DNA from: Photobacterium alginatilyticum
Lineage (GTDB): Bacteria; Pseudomonadota; Gammaproteobacteria; Enterobacterales; Vibrionaceae
Direction of reading: 5' to 3'
DNA length: 64,000 nucleotides
Assembly: GCF_009910675.1 (NCBI RefSeq)
Contig: NZ_RSEJ01000008.1
Location: forward strand, 62,001-126,000
Shown here piece by piece: positions 10,650-19,845 of this stretch; position 1 is the stretch's first letter, and each line of letters begins with the position of its first letter. Below the pieces are notes generated by a model. That model ran no database searches, was not told the origin of the DNA, and saw only the letters and a program-made list of their open reading frames with translations. A program made the translations under genes and the position numbers.

Positions 10650-12251
10650 TTAGCTTTTCATATTAGCGGCCAGCGCTGAAGGGCGACGAGACAGCCACAT
10701 CAGCAACAGACAAACCAGGATAAAGGTAATAGTTGCTGCCATAAATGCCACAGCCATCGAGCTGGTCAAACCCAGCACCAGGAAGCCGACTGTTGATACT
10801 ACCGCCACGGCTACAGCATATGGCAGCTGCGTTGAAACGTGGTCAATATGGTGACAGCGTGCACCGGTCGAAGACAGAATTGTCGTATCCGAGATTGGCG
10901 AACAGTGATCACCAAACACCGAACCGGCCAGTACTGCGCCCAGCATCGGCAACATCAGAGCAATCTCAGTCGCTCCCGCCAAGTCACCGGCGATTGGCAG
11001 CATAATACCGAATGTCCCCCAAGAGGTACCGGTCGAGAACGCCATCAGGCCAGCCAGCAGGAACAGGATTGCCGGAAGTAGCATCGGATTGATATTGCCC
11101 TGCACCAAGGTCGAGAGGTATTTACCCGTTGCCATATCGCTGATCACGCTACCGATACTCCAGGCAAACAACAAGATCAGGATGGCCCCAAACATTGACT
11201 TCGCACCAATCCACATCGTACTGGCAACATCAGCCATTGGCAGACGCTGACGCAATACTGATACTAGCGCAGCCAGCAGACCGACAATACCGCCGTATAC
11301 CAGCGACATACCAACATCGGTATTTTCAAACGCGCCCAGAATATTAAAGGCAATACCATCGGCAGCCAGTGCCTGGTAACCAGTGAAAATCATAAAGAAG
11401 AAGGTTGCAAAGATCAGGGCAACGATTGGCATGATCAAATCGGATACACGGCCCTTGTCGCTTTCTTCAATTTCCAGCTCGTCATTCAGATCTTTTGCCT
11501 GGCTGTCATCATCGCCTTCGTCAAAACCATGGCCATGGCTCGCCTGAAGTTCATGCTTTTTCATTGCACCGATATCCATTTGGAACCAGGCGACAACAAA
11601 TACCATTAATAGTGCAAAGACGGCATAGAAGTTCATTGGAGCAAGCTGAATAAATGCACTTAATGCTGAATATTCAGTGATGCCATGTGAAACCAGAATA
11701 CCGCCAATCAGAGTAATAATATAAGCACCCCAGCTGGATGCCGGCATCAGCACACACATCGGCGCAGCCGTTGAATCGAGAATATAGGCCAGTTTTGCAC
11801 GGGACACATAAAAACGGTCAGTTACCGGACGGGAAATCGAGCCGACTGCCAAGCTATTAAAATAGTCATCGACAAAAATGAATACACCCAGGAAAGCAGC
11901 CAGCAGCTTAGCGCCACGTTTGCTTTTAATTTTAGTCTGCGCCCACTCGGCAAACGCACGGGTACCGCCCGAGAGCGTCAATAATGCCGTCGTCATCCCC
12001 AGTAAAATAAGGAAGGCGACGATACTCATATTCCAGCTATTAATTGCTCCGTCATCAATGAAGAGTCCCTTCACTGTAGTACCGACATATCCTGCCGTTG
12101 CACCAAAGGAGAAGTCAGTCAATAACAATGAGCCAAGAAGGACACCAACGCCTAATGAAATCAAAACGCGGCGAGTTAAAATCGCTAGACCTAACGCCAC
12201 CAGTGGCGGTAAAAGCGAAATAGAAGAATGGGAAAAATCTACAATGTTCAT
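10650..12251 (-). CDS. NhaC-family transporter under lysine riboswitch control (LysW-type)
   Basis: A polytopic inner-membrane protein of the NhaC/ion-transporter superfamily: about 11-12 hydrophobic segments, the conserved FVDDYFNSLAVG and VFGDHCSPISDTTILSSTGA motifs, and a charged, His-containing cytoplasmic loop (about residues 235-275). I use the ATG at 12251 (533 residues), where family similarity begins; the frame stays open to an ATG at 12365, but that extension lies in the riboswitch expression platform. The leader contains a lysine riboswitch, and comparative genomics of lysine regulation has assigned riboswitch-linked NhaC proteins (LysW) as predicted lysine transporters. Substrate is therefore inferred from regulation, not from the protein; Na+/H+ exchange remains possible. 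Confidence 0.88.
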   Translation of the reverse strand: MNIVDFSHSSISLLPPLVALGLAILTRRVLISLGVGVLLGSLLLTDFSFGATAGYVGTTVKGLFIDDGAINSWNMSIVAFLILLGMTTALLTLSGGTRAFAEWAQTKIKSKRGAKLLAAFLGVFIFVDDYFNSLAVGSISRPVTDRFYVSRAKLAYILDSTAAPMCVLMPASSWGAYIITLIGGILVSHGITEYSALSAFIQLAPMNFYAVFALLMVFVVAWFQMDIGAMKKHELQASHGHGFDEGDDDSQAKDLNDELEIEESDKGRVSDLIMPIVALIFATFFFMIFTGYQALAADGIAFNILGAFENTDVGMSLVYGGIVGLLAALVSVLRQRLPMADVASTMWIGAKSMFGAILILLFAWSIGSVISDMATGKYLSTLVQGNINPMLLPAILFLLAGLMAFSTGTSWGTFGIMLPIAGDLAGATEIALMLPMLGAVLAGSVFGDHCSPISDTTILSSTGARCHHIDHVSTQLPYAVAVAVVSTVGFLVLGLTSSMAVAFMAATITFILVCLLLMWLSRRPSALAANMKS

Positions 12252-12383
12252 GATCTCAATAACAACCGATTTTGGTTGGAGATCTACTGCTGAACACGAC
12301 AATGTCGCGAGAAAAGAGCATAAGAAGAGGATGTTACCTTTTCCGACCCCACAGTAGCGCTCCATAGTTAATGTAATTATATA

Positions 12384-12530
12384 CTATGGCAGTGTTGCCC
12401 CTATTCGGTGACAACCCCAGCAAGAAGGAGTGATAATCCTTACTTACTTCGGCACTGGCTCCTTTTGCAGATCATCATTGGAATCACCCTCCAACCTGCT
12501 ACTTATAGACAATGCGCCTCTACCCTTAGT
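12384..12530 (-). promoter_or_regulatory. Lysine riboswitch (L box)
   Basis: Read on the minus strand, the leader of the NhaC-family gene carries the L-box core in order: AGAGGCGC at 12521-12514, an AAGTAGC loop near 12500, GGAGGGTGATTC, AAAAGGAGCCAGTGCCGAAG around 12470-12448, and GGTTGTCACCGAATAGGGG followed by CAACACTGCC ending near 12388. Sequence and order match the five-helix lysine aptamer. Downstream, GATCTC and GAGATC bracket a CAACC/GGTTG hairpin just before the ATG at 12251, so the switch may act by hiding the translation start. Binding of lysine predicts repression of the transporter. Confidence 0.88.
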
Positions 12531-12902
12531 CAAGGAATGGCTAATTCTACGGGATAGTGATTCATTTGCAACAACTTCAAGTGAAAAAATTAACACGAAT
12601 AGTGAATAATCTTGCTTACATGCCGAAAAAACAACCAACTATCGAGCCTCTATATTGCCTCAATATGAAATAGCACGCACTTCATTATTCTGATCAATAC
12701 CACTATTCTCTTGATTAATTGCACTAACAGCATGGATTAGATGTTATTACAAATGAGATTATTTGAACCCAATTAGAAAAAATTCAAATAGAGAGTGGAT
12801 ATTTTATTTGGCATCAGGGTATTAAAAGTATTATTATTGCAATTATTGATTTGAGACTGCTATTATTATTTAAAATAGTTTTAGGCCAACAGGAAATTAA
12901 AA
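12531..12902. other. AT-rich spacer upstream of hns
   Basis: About 370 nt without a gene, strongly AT-rich with many short A and T tracts, between the riboswitch-controlled transporter and hns. Such DNA is typical of H-NS-bound, possibly curved, autoregulatory regions, but I identify no defined operator. The divergent promoter for the lysine riboswitch transcript must lie in the left part and the hns promoter in the right part. Confidence 0.5.
12837..12866 (+). promoter_or_regulatory. Candidate hns promoter
   Basis: TTGCAA at 12837-12842 and TATTAT at 12861-12866 are separated by 18 nt and would start transcription near 12873, 30 nt before the hns ATG. The whole area is AT-rich, so chance matches are likely. 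Confidence 0.4.
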
Positions 12903-13301
12903 ATGTCTGATGCAATGAAAGCGCTGTTAAACCTACGTAGCCTTCGCGCTCTTTCTCGTGAATATACTCTAGAACAACTTCAAGAAGCTCTTGAGAAACT
13001 ACAAACTGTCGTTACTGAACGTGAAGAAGCTGAAGCTGAAGAACGTGCAAAAGAAAATGAACGTAACGAGAAACTGGCTCAGTACCGTGAAATGCTTCTA
13101 GCTGACGGCATCGACCCAGAAGAATTACTGGCAACACTAAGCAAAGCTCCTAAAGCAAAACGTGCTGCTCGTCCTGCTAAATATAAATTCCTTGATGAAA
13201 ACGGCGAAGAAAAGACTTGGACAGGTCAAGGCCGTACACCAAGTGCACTGAAGAAAGCACTTGATGAAGGCAAATCTCTAGAAGATTTCGAAATCAAATA
13301 A
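12903..13301 (+). CDS. hns: H-NS family nucleoid-structuring protein
   Basis: A 132-residue H-NS protein (VicH-like in Vibrio). The N-terminal half is a coiled-coil dimerisation region rich in Glu, Leu and Lys (residues 1-65), followed by a basic linker ([15 protein letters not shown]) and the C-terminal DNA-binding domain with the core [16 protein letters not shown], where QGR is the AT-hook-like minor-groove motif. It silences AT-rich and horizontally acquired DNA. It has AGGA before the ATG, an AT-rich upstream region that fits autoregulation, and its own terminator. Codon use is that of a highly expressed gene. Confidence 0.96.
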   Translation: MSDAMKALLNLRSLRALSREYTLEQLQEALEKLQTVVTEREEAEAEERAKENERNEKLAQYREMLLADGIDPEELLATLSKAPKAKRAARPAKYKFLDENGEEKTWTGQGRTPSALKKALDEGKSLEDFEIK

Positions 13302-13319
13302 TCGCTGAATATAAGCTGA

Positions 13320-13350
13320 CAAAAGCCTGGAATAATTCCGGGCTTTTTTG
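13320..13350 (+). terminator. Intrinsic terminator after hns
   Basis: AAAAGCCTGGAATAATTCCGGGCTTTTTTG: AAGCCTGGAA and TTCCGGGCTT pair (one wobble) and are followed by a T run, 20 nt after the hns stop. Confidence 0.82.
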
Positions 13351-13475
13351 TATCTGGCCTTCAAAGACATGCCTGTCAGGCCTCCCTATAAAGGGCTAGC
13401 TGCTGGGCGGAAAGCAAATACCATTCAGTGAATAAATAACTCTGACGAGAGTACTCAGCGTGTTTTATCAGAGAT

Positions 13476-13508
13476 AAAAAAGCCAGACATAATGTCTGGC
13501 TTTCTTTT
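13476..13508 (-). terminator. Intrinsic terminator after the lytic transglycosylase gene
   Basis: On the minus strand AAGCCAGACATTATGTCTGGCTT is followed by a TTTTT run. It lies 5-35 nt downstream of the transglycosylase stop at 13514. Confidence 0.8.
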
Positions 13509-13513
13509 CAACC

Positions 13514-14485
13514 TTATCGTATTTGATCAGCCAGGTGGCTGACGGCGAGCGCAAAATAATGTGATCGATTCCACTTTAGCAACGTCTGGTAATTTCCGTA
13601 TACCAAGTATGCCCTGCCATGATTATCATCGGGTTGAATAAGCCAAGCTTTAATATCAGCCTTGGGTAAAGACTGCCCATTTAATCTTCTGACACCTAGC
13701 TGTTGCCATTCTGCCAGAGGGCGACCTTTATCCTTTTCAATACCCAGAAGTGACTCACCTATACCATTCGGTATTTTCACCTGCCGCCCCCAGGTATATT
13801 TATCATCCCAGCCTGACTTGCTCAGATAATTGGCTGCTGAAGCAAATACATCTGCCTCCGTGTTCCAAATATCAATACGACCATCATTATTTCCATCGAC
13901 CGCATAGGCTAAAAATGACGTCGGCATAAACTGAGGCTGCCCCATTGCTCCCGCCCAGGAACCTTTCATCTTCGCTGGGGTGATATGTCCGGCATCCAAA
14001 ATTTCTAGCGCCGCCATCACCTGACCACGGAAAAAAGCTTCTCGGCGCCCTTCATAAGCTAATGTAGAGAGCGCTTCAATCACATTGTAATTTCCCATCA
14101 GACGACCGAAATTACTTTCTACGCCCCACAGGGCGACAATAAACCTTGGCTGTACCCCCAACTGCCGACCAATTTTATCCAATGCCGTTTTGTGCTTCCG
14201 ATATAACTGGTTTGCTTGCTTAACTTTCCATTCAGGAACAGCCCGAGGGATATATTCATCTAAGGTCAGCTTTTTTTCAGGCTGGTTTTTATCAGCCTTA
14301 ACGGCACGCTCAGTAAATGTAATACCGTCAAAAGCAGAGTTGATTATCGACTCTGAAATTCCATTTTCCCGGGCTTCAGCTTTCAGCCCGAGTACATATT
14401 CGTCAAACCCTGCATCGGCCGCAAAGGCCGATGACGAGATCCCTAAACCTAAGGCCACCAGGGCCGACATCAATCTCTTACGCAT
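13514..14485 (-). CDS. Periplasmic lytic murein transglycosylase, MltB-like (SLT family 3)
   Basis: A 323-residue exported protein with a clear signal peptide (MRKRL, hydrophobic core, AFA-AD cleavage near residue 22). It has no lipobox Cys, so unlike E. coli MltB it should be soluble in the periplasm. The MltB-type domain is visible with the catalytic Glu in WGVESNFGRLMGNYNV, then GAMGQPQFMPTSFLAYA and a calcium-binding-like DGNNDGRIDIW. It cleaves peptidoglycan glycan strands to 1,6-anhydro ends. It begins 2 nt after the ycgL stop, so the two form an operon. MltB-family enzymes help cell-wall turnover; the precise paralogue cannot be told. Confidence 0.9.
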   Translation of the reverse strand: MRKRLMSALVALGLGISSSAFAADAGFDEYVLGLKAEARENGISESIINSAFDGITFTERAVKADKNQPEKKLTLDEYIPRAVPEWKVKQANQLYRKHKTALDKIGRQLGVQPRFIVALWGVESNFGRLMGNYNVIEALSTLAYEGRREAFFRGQVMAALEILDAGHITPAKMKGSWAGAMGQPQFMPTSFLAYAVDGNNDGRIDIWNTEADVFASAANYLSKSGWDDKYTWGRQVKIPNGIGESLLGIEKDKGRPLAEWQQLGVRRLNGQSLPKADIKAWLIQPDDNHGRAYLVYGNYQTLLKWNRSHYFALAVSHLADQIR

Positions 14486-14487
14486 AG

Positions 14488-14775
14488 TTACCCTTTTGCA
14501 TCTTTTCCGACTTTGTCGGCCTTATATTTCTCAAGCAAATTCGTAACTGGCGGTGGAACCTGAAGGTAATAACCAACTGTCGCCAGAGCTTCTTTTACCT
14601 TCTCCACATCAGCCAGTGCTAATTTACGTCCATTATCAAGCTTAAGTACCATCACAAACTGCGGGGTACCAAAGGTTGCCATAAGACTCTCAGGAACATC
14701 TGAGAAGTCATCTTTAGTATTGATATATAGATATGTGTTTTCTTTCTTAGGGCTTTTGTAGATTGCACAAAACAT
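14488..14775 (-). CDS. ycgL: YcgL domain protein
   Basis: A 95-residue protein of the YcgL family with [17 protein letters not shown] at the N-terminus, the [15 protein letters not shown] block and YYLQVPPP near the C-terminus. The frame opens 20 codons earlier (14835), but family alignment and GAACAGG upstream of the ATG favour 14775. The structure known from E. coli is a small alpha/beta fold of unknown function. It sits next to minC in many gamma-proteobacteria, here divergent from it, and is co-directional with the transglycosylase 2 nt downstream. Confidence 0.88.
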   Translation of the reverse strand: MFCAIYKSPKKENTYLYINTKDDFSDVPESLMATFGTPQFVMVLKLDNGRKLALADVEKVKEALATVGYYLQVPPPVTNLLEKYKADKVGKDAKG

Positions 14776-14992
14776 TAAAAATAGCCTGTTCGTTAAAGCT
14801 TTCATCTCATTCAGACCGCGATTTTGCGAAATCATTCCCTCGAATAGCCAGTCTAAGACGGCACAGATGGGACGCTTGTCTGAATTTCCAACGCTAAAGC
14901 AAGGATAGCTTGCTGATATACCCTTGGGAATATAACATGCAAGTATCTATGTGATAACGAGCCTTAACGGCTAATTAAGCGACAGTCATTAA

Positions 14993-15661
14993 ATGAGTAT
15001 GACAAAACCAGCAGAACTGAAAGGGAGCTCTTTCACGCTCTCGGCCCTGCATCTTGTTGATGGGGACATCGAAAAGGCGACGGACTTCTTAAAAGAGAAA
15101 GTCAGTCAGGCGCCCAATTTCTTCGCCGCTGCACCCGTCGTCATCGACATTAGCCAAGCCGGCAACAACATCGACTTCAGTACGTTAAAATCGGAAGTGC
15201 AAAAGGCAGGAATGATCCCTGTAGGGATAAGTGGCTGTAAAGATACTCAATTGCAAAGTCAGGCAAAGCGCGCCGGGTTTGCTATCATGAATGCTGCACG
15301 ACAAACTAAAGCGGCCGAAACGGCCATGGAGCCAACCAGGATTATTCGCACACCAGTACGCTCAGGCCAGCAAATCTATGCCAAAAACTGTGATCTGGTA
15401 GTCATGAACCATGTCAGTGCCGGTGCGGAAATTATTGCCGATGGCTGTATCCATATCTACGGTACAATGCGCGGCCGGGCAATTGCCGGGGCCAGCGGTC
15501 AGCAACAGGCGCGTATTTTTTGTCAAAATTTGCAATCTGAACTGATTTCCATTGCCGGAAACTACTGGCTAAGTGATAAAATTGAAGCTGAGTTCTGGGG
15601 TAAAGGTGTCGTTATCTCACTTGCTGAAAATAATTTAAACATAGAGCATTTGGCTTTATAA
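14993..15661 (+). CDS. minC: Septum site-determining protein MinC
   Basis: MinC inhibits FtsZ ring formation away from mid-cell. The 222-residue protein has an N-terminal FtsZ-antagonist domain (FTLSALHL start) and a C-terminal right-handed beta-helix domain beginning near residue 118, with PVRSGQQIYA, GAEIIADGCIHIYGTMRGRA and GASGQQQARIF, which binds MinD and FtsZ tails. It is the first gene of minCDE; minD follows after 21 nt. The order and strand match E. coli. Confidence 0.97.
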   Translation: MSMTKPAELKGSSFTLSALHLVDGDIEKATDFLKEKVSQAPNFFAAAPVVIDISQAGNNIDFSTLKSEVQKAGMIPVGISGCKDTQLQSQAKRAGFAIMNAARQTKAAETAMEPTRIIRTPVRSGQQIYAKNCDLVVMNHVSAGAEIIADGCIHIYGTMRGRAIAGASGQQQARIFCQNLQSELISIAGNYWLSDKIEAEFWGKGVVISLAENNLNIEHLAL

Positions 15662-15682
15662 CGTTTGATAAGGAATTTATAG

Positions 15683-16495
15683 ATGGCACGTATTATCGTT
15701 GTTACCTCGGGGAAAGGTGGCGTTGGTAAAACAACCTCCAGTGCAGCTATCGCATCGGGCCTTGCCTTAAGCGGCAAAAAAACTGCAGTCATTGATTTCG
15801 ATATCGGCCTGCGTAACCTTGACCTGATCATGGGTTGCGAGCGTCGTGTCGTATATGACTTTGTCAATGTGATCAACGGTGAAGCCAACCTCAACCAGGC
15901 ACTGATCAAAGACAAGCGCGTCGAGAACCTCTTCGTGCTGCCAGCCTCCCAGACACGTGACAAGGACGCCCTCAGCCGTGAAGGTGTCGAACGTGTACTC
16001 AATGATCTGGATGAGATGGGCTTCGACTTTATTATCTGTGACTCACCGGCAGGTATTGAAACCGGTGCGCTGATGGCACTGTATTTTGCCGATGAAGCGA
16101 TTGTAACGACTAACCCGGAAGTTTCTTCGGTCCGAGATTCCGACCGTATCCTGGGTATTCTCGATTCTAAATCGCGCCGCGCGGAAAACTCGCTGGAGCC
16201 GGTGAAAACGCACTTGCTTCTGACCCGCTACAATCCTGCTCGCGTGACACTGGGGGAAATGCTCAGTGTCGGTGATGTCGAGGAGATACTGCACATTCCG
16301 CTGTTGGGCGTGATCCCTGAAAGTCAGGCGGTACTGAATGCCTCCAACAAAGGTGAGCCTGTAATTTTCGACAAGGAATCCGACGCAGGTATGGCCTATG
16401 AAGATACCGTCGGCCGTCTAATGGGTGAAGAACGCCCGTTCCGTTTCCTAGAGGAAGAGAAAAAAGGCTTCCTTAAACGTTTGTTTGGAGGCTAA
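15683..16495 (+). CDS. minD: Septum site-determining ATPase MinD
   Basis: MinD is the membrane-associated ParA/MinD ATPase that recruits MinC and oscillates pole to pole with MinE. The 270-residue sequence has the deviant Walker A SGKGGVGKTT with Lys11 and Lys16, switch II DSPAGIETGA, and the C-terminal amphipathic membrane-targeting helix KKGFLKRLFGG. It lies between minC and minE, with 6 nt to minE. Confidence 0.98.
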   Translation: MARIIVVTSGKGGVGKTTSSAAIASGLALSGKKTAVIDFDIGLRNLDLIMGCERRVVYDFVNVINGEANLNQALIKDKRVENLFVLPASQTRDKDALSREGVERVLNDLDEMGFDFIICDSPAGIETGALMALYFADEAIVTTNPEVSSVRDSDRILGILDSKSRRAENSLEPVKTHLLLTRYNPARVTLGEMLSVGDVEEILHIPLLGVIPESQAVLNASNKGEPVIFDKESDAGMAYEDTVGRLMGEERPFRFLEEEKKGFLKRLFGG

Positions 16496-16501
16496 TTCAC
16501 T

Positions 16502-16765
16502 ATGGCTTTGCTAGAGTTCTTCCGCCCCAAGAAACCAACAACGGCGAGCGTAGCCAAAGAAAGGCTACAAATCATCGTTGCCGAAAGGCGTACGGCCAAC
16601 CAAGGCACGCCTAGCTACCTGCCGCAGCTAAAACAAGACATTCTTGAGGTGATCCGCAAATATGTTGAGATCACTCCGGACCAAGTCAGTGTCAACCTGG
16701 ATCAGAAAGAAGAAGATCTCTCTGTTCTGGAGCTCAATGTCACCTTGCCGGAAGAAGAAAAATAA
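16502..16765 (+). CDS. minE: Cell division topological specificity factor MinE
   Basis: MinE (87 residues) stimulates MinD ATPase and confines MinCD to the poles. The N-terminal membrane-binding segment [19 protein letters not shown] and anti-MinCD region ([13 protein letters not shown]) are followed by the dimerising topological domain ([19 protein letters not shown]). It closes the minCDE operon and is followed by a strong terminator shared with the convergent rnd. Confidence 0.97.
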   Translation: MALLEFFRPKKPTTASVAKERLQIIVAERRTANQGTPSYLPQLKQDILEVIRKYVEITPDQVSVNLDQKEEDLSVLELNVTLPEEEK

Positions 16766-16779
16766 CCGTCATTCAAAAT

Positions 16780-16813
16780 AAAAGCCCCGGTTACTACAAC
16801 CGGGGCTTTTTTT
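16780..16813. terminator. Bidirectional terminator between minE and rnd
   Basis: AAAGCCCCGGTT-ACTAC-AACCGGGGCTTT with a T run on the plus side and an A run on the other makes a 12-bp stem. It overlaps the rnd stop codon at 16812. Confidence 0.88.
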
Positions 16814-17933
16814 ATCTGTCCAACAAAGGGAGAACACGCGCTTCGAACAGCTCTTTTCGCCAGTTCTTGAGCATATCGGGACGATCATCGTCAGGCCTTT
16901 GCTTTTTCCACGCCCATGAAATCAGCTGGTTGACCTGCTTCTTGGAGGCCAGAAACTCCGGGGCAAGACCTGTTTCCTTCTCAACTTTCGCGACTTCATC
17001 CTTTATCCGCTTCACCAGCTGCTTGTAGCCAGCCAGATCAACAAGCCGAACAACTTTTTCCGGATACTGCTGAGGAGGCATATCATCAACATCGTGCACC
17101 ATTTTCAGCAGGCGATTGGCATGGCGCTGGATCTCCATATTATCAAAACCTTCTTTGGCCATAACGGCCTTGGAGCGGATGTTATAGCGCGCCAGCTTCC
17201 ACAGGTGCAGCTCTTTGACAATAAAGTTCAGGGCTAAGTCCCGCTTGCGGGCTTCCAGCAAACGCCACTTGGCCACTTTCTGCAACACGGCCAGCTGCTT
17301 GGGCTCAAGCTGCCAGGCATTCTTGATATCCAGATACACTTTTTCGGGATCAACCGGCTTAATGCGCTTAAGCATCAGCGCAGCACACTCCTGCACCAAT
17401 GCGTCCTGCCACCCTTTTTCTTCAACCTGTGCCGAGAGCTTCTGGTACAGCGGCAGCAGATAAAACACATCTGCCGCAGCATAGTCGAGCTGTTTTGCCG
17501 ATAGCGGACGAGCCAGCCAGTTAGTGCGTGCTTCGCCTTTATCCAGCTCTATCCCCAGAAAGTCATTAACCAGGGTTCCGAAACCGGCAGAGACGCCATA
17601 GCCGAGAAACGCAGCCATCACCTGGGTATCGATCATTGGTGTCGGCAGGCAGCCGGCGTAATGCTGAAAGACTTCCAGATCCTCGCCGCAGGCATGCAGT
17701 ACCTTGGTGACTGACTGGTCGCGGAGCAGGGCCCATAGCGGCTCTAGATCATCAATTTCCAGCGGATCAATCAAAGCCAAACTGTCCCCGTCAAACAGCT
17801 GGATCAATCCGAGCTTGGGGTACAGGGTGCGCGTGCGGACAAATTCCGTATCAAGCATGACTGCCGCCTTGGTGCGGGCATGCTCGCAGACAATTTCCAA
17901 CCGCTCAGTTGTTGTTATGATTTCAAAATTCAC
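16812..17933 (-). CDS. rnd: Ribonuclease D
   Basis: RNase D is a 3'-5' exoribonuclease of the DEDD family that trims tRNA 3' ends. The 373-residue protein shows ExoI LDTEFVRTRT, ExoII HACGEDLEVF plus IDTQVMAAFLGYG, and ExoIII LDYAAADVFYLLPLY, followed by the HRDC domain (from about residue 210) that helps RNA binding. It lies downstream of fadD in the same direction, as in E. coli, but a hairpin terminator between them suggests its own promoter. Confidence 0.96.
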   Translation of the reverse strand: MNFEIITTTERLEIVCEHARTKAAVMLDTEFVRTRTLYPKLGLIQLFDGDSLALIDPLEIDDLEPLWALLRDQSVTKVLHACGEDLEVFQHYAGCLPTPMIDTQVMAAFLGYGVSAGFGTLVNDFLGIELDKGEARTNWLARPLSAKQLDYAAADVFYLLPLYQKLSAQVEEKGWQDALVQECAALMLKRIKPVDPEKVYLDIKNAWQLEPKQLAVLQKVAKWRLLEARKRDLALNFIVKELHLWKLARYNIRSKAVMAKEGFDNMEIQRHANRLLKMVHDVDDMPPQQYPEKVVRLVDLAGYKQLVKRIKDEVAKVEKETGLAPEFLASKKQVNQLISWAWKKQRPDDDRPDMLKNWRKELFEARVLPLLDR

Positions 17934-17971
17934 AGCAAACCTTTTTTATCAGTTATGACTAACCGAAAGAA

Positions 17972-17998
17972 AGTGCCGGCGTTATAGCCGGCACTCGA
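17972..17998 (-). terminator. Intrinsic terminator after fadD
   Basis: AGTGCCGGC-TATAAC-GCCGGCACT on the minus strand gives a perfect 9-bp stem and is followed by TTCTTT. It is 30 nt after the fadD stop and before rnd. Confidence 0.65.
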
Positions 17999-18028
17999 AT
18001 TAATCTCATTGTAACCTGAATTGACAGC

Positions 18029-19714
18029 TTATGCTTCTTGCGGCTGCTTATCCGATTCTTCACGCAAAGCTCGGCGCAAGATTTTACCGACATTGGTTTT
18101 CGGCAGCTCGTCACGGAACTCGACAACCTTCGGCACTTTATACCCGGTCAGGTGCTCGCGGCAGTGCATCAGAAGCTCATCGCGCGTCAGACTCGGATCC
18201 CGCTTGACCACGCAAATCTTCACCACTTCACCGGAGACTTCATGCGGCAGACCAATCGCGGCCACTTCCAGCACCTTGCTGTTCAGAGCAACAACATCTT
18301 CAATCTCATTGGGGTAAACGTTAAAACCCGACACCAGAATCATATCTTTCTTGCGATCAACAATATGCAGGAAACCGTCTTCGTCAAAGCGAACGATATC
18401 ACCGGTGGACAACCAGCCATCGTCCGTCAGTACTTCCTTAGTCGCCTCCGGACGCTGCCAGTAACCCTGCATAACCTGAGGACCACGCACCTGCAGCTCG
18501 CCAGTTTGATCGTTACCCAGCACATTGCCTTCGTCATCTACCATTCTCACTTCAGTAGACGGTACCGGCAAGCCAATTGAACCATTGTAATCAACCAGAT
18601 CATACGGGTAAGCAGCCACTAACGGAGAACATTCCGTCAAACCGTATCCTTCCAGCAAGTAATTGCCGGTCATCTGCTTCCACTTGTCAGCCACGGCTCG
18701 CTGTACGGCCATGCCACCGCCCACCGACAGGCGCAGGTTGCTAAAGTCAAGTTCGTGGAAGTCTTCATTGTTCACAAGCGCATTAAACAGCGTATTGACC
18801 CCGGTGATCGCGGTAAACGGATAACGTTGAAGCTCTTTGACAAAAGTCGGAATGTCACGCGGGTTAGTGATCAGTAGATTTCGACCGCCCATCTCAATAA
18901 ACAGCAGACAGTTCACCGTCAGCGCAAAGACATGATAAAGCGGCAGTGCCGTCACAATCAGCTCGCGCCCCTCGGTCAGTACCGGTCCGTAGGCACCTTT
19001 GGCCTGCATCACATTGGCCAGCATATTGCGATGGCTCAGTATCGCCCCTTTGGCGACACCGGTTGTCCCACCGGTATATTGCAGGAAGGCGGTATCGTCG
19101 CCGGACATGAACGGCTTGACGTATTGCATCCGGCGGCCTTTGCTCAGCGCCGAGCGCATGGAGGTAGCATGAGGAAGGTGGTACTTCGGCACCATCTTCT
19201 TAATGTACTTCACGACAAAGTTAACCAGCGTACCTTTCGGCCGTGAGAGCTGATCGCCCAGCCTTGTCAGGACAACGTGCTGGACACCGGTGTTTTTCAC
19301 CACGTTTTCTAGAGTGTGTGCAAAGTTCGAAACAATAACAATCGCTTTGGCACCGGAATCGTTTAGCTGATGCTCAAGTTCTCGCGGGGTATAAAGCGGG
19401 TTAACATTAACCACCACACAACCGGCACGCAAAATTCCAAACAAGGCAATCGGATACTGCAGCAGGTTCGGCATCATCACTGCAACACGGTCACCCTTTT
19501 TCAGCTTGAGCTCATTTTGCAAATAAGCAGCAAACGCACGGCTGCGCTCTTCCAGCTTGCGGAAGGTCATGACCTGCCCCATATTGATAAAGGCTGTCTG
19601 ATCTGCATATTTCTGTACAGATTGCTCAAACATCTCTACCAGAGACGGGTACAAGTCCGGGTTAATTTCTGCCGGTACATCTTCCGGATAGCGGTTAAGC
19701 CAAACCTTATCCAC
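18029..19714 (-). CDS. fadD: Long-chain-fatty-acid--CoA ligase
   Basis: FadD activates imported long-chain fatty acids to acyl-CoA at the inner membrane, coupling uptake to beta-oxidation. The 561-residue protein closely resembles E. coli FadD ([11 protein letters not shown] start, [17 protein letters not shown]-binding loop, [10 protein letters not shown], and the FACS region [19 protein letters not shown] followed by [20 protein letters not shown]). The initiator is GTG with GAGAG upstream; E. coli also uses a non-ATG start. A FadR-like operator lies 115 nt upstream, so repression in the absence of fatty acids is likely. Confidence 0.97.
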   Translation of the reverse strand: MDKVWLNRYPEDVPAEINPDLYPSLVEMFEQSVQKYADQTAFINMGQVMTFRKLEERSRAFAAYLQNELKLKKGDRVAVMMPNLLQYPIALFGILRAGCVVVNVNPLYTPRELEHQLNDSGAKAIVIVSNFAHTLENVVKNTGVQHVVLTRLGDQLSRPKGTLVNFVVKYIKKMVPKYHLPHATSMRSALSKGRRMQYVKPFMSGDDTAFLQYTGGTTGVAKGAILSHRNMLANVMQAKGAYGPVLTEGRELIVTALPLYHVFALTVNCLLFIEMGGRNLLITNPRDIPTFVKELQRYPFTAITGVNTLFNALVNNEDFHELDFSNLRLSVGGGMAVQRAVADKWKQMTGNYLLEGYGLTECSPLVAAYPYDLVDYNGSIGLPVPSTEVRMVDDEGNVLGNDQTGELQVRGPQVMQGYWQRPEATKEVLTDDGWLSTGDIVRFDEDGFLHIVDRKKDMILVSGFNVYPNEIEDVVALNSKVLEVAAIGLPHEVSGEVVKICVVKRDPSLTRDELLMHCREHLTGYKVPKVVEFRDELPKTNVGKILRRALREESDKQPQEA

Positions 19715-19828
19715 TTTGCACTCTCCTTATTTTTTCTGGCGTCATCGCCCAATGCTTGTTGTAGGGGGACTCATTCAAACAAGTGTTTGTTACCGCCATT
19801 ACAACACAATTAACAAAGAATTAACAAC

Positions 19829-19845
19829 AACTGATTGGACCAGTT
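19829..19845 (-). promoter_or_regulatory. FadR operator-like site upstream of fadD
   Basis: On the minus strand AACTGGTCCAATCAGTT matches the FadR consensus ANCTGGTCCGACNTGTT at all but three positions. It lies about 115 nt before the fadD start and overlaps the last two bases of the upstream hydrolase gene. FadR control of fadD is established in E. coli and Vibrio; here it is inferred from sequence. Confidence 0.65.

Noticed and set aside
12444-12638. A 64-codon minus-strand open frame upstream of the NhaC-family gene
   Set aside because: It overlaps the conserved lysine riboswitch core; the RNA element explains the conservation.
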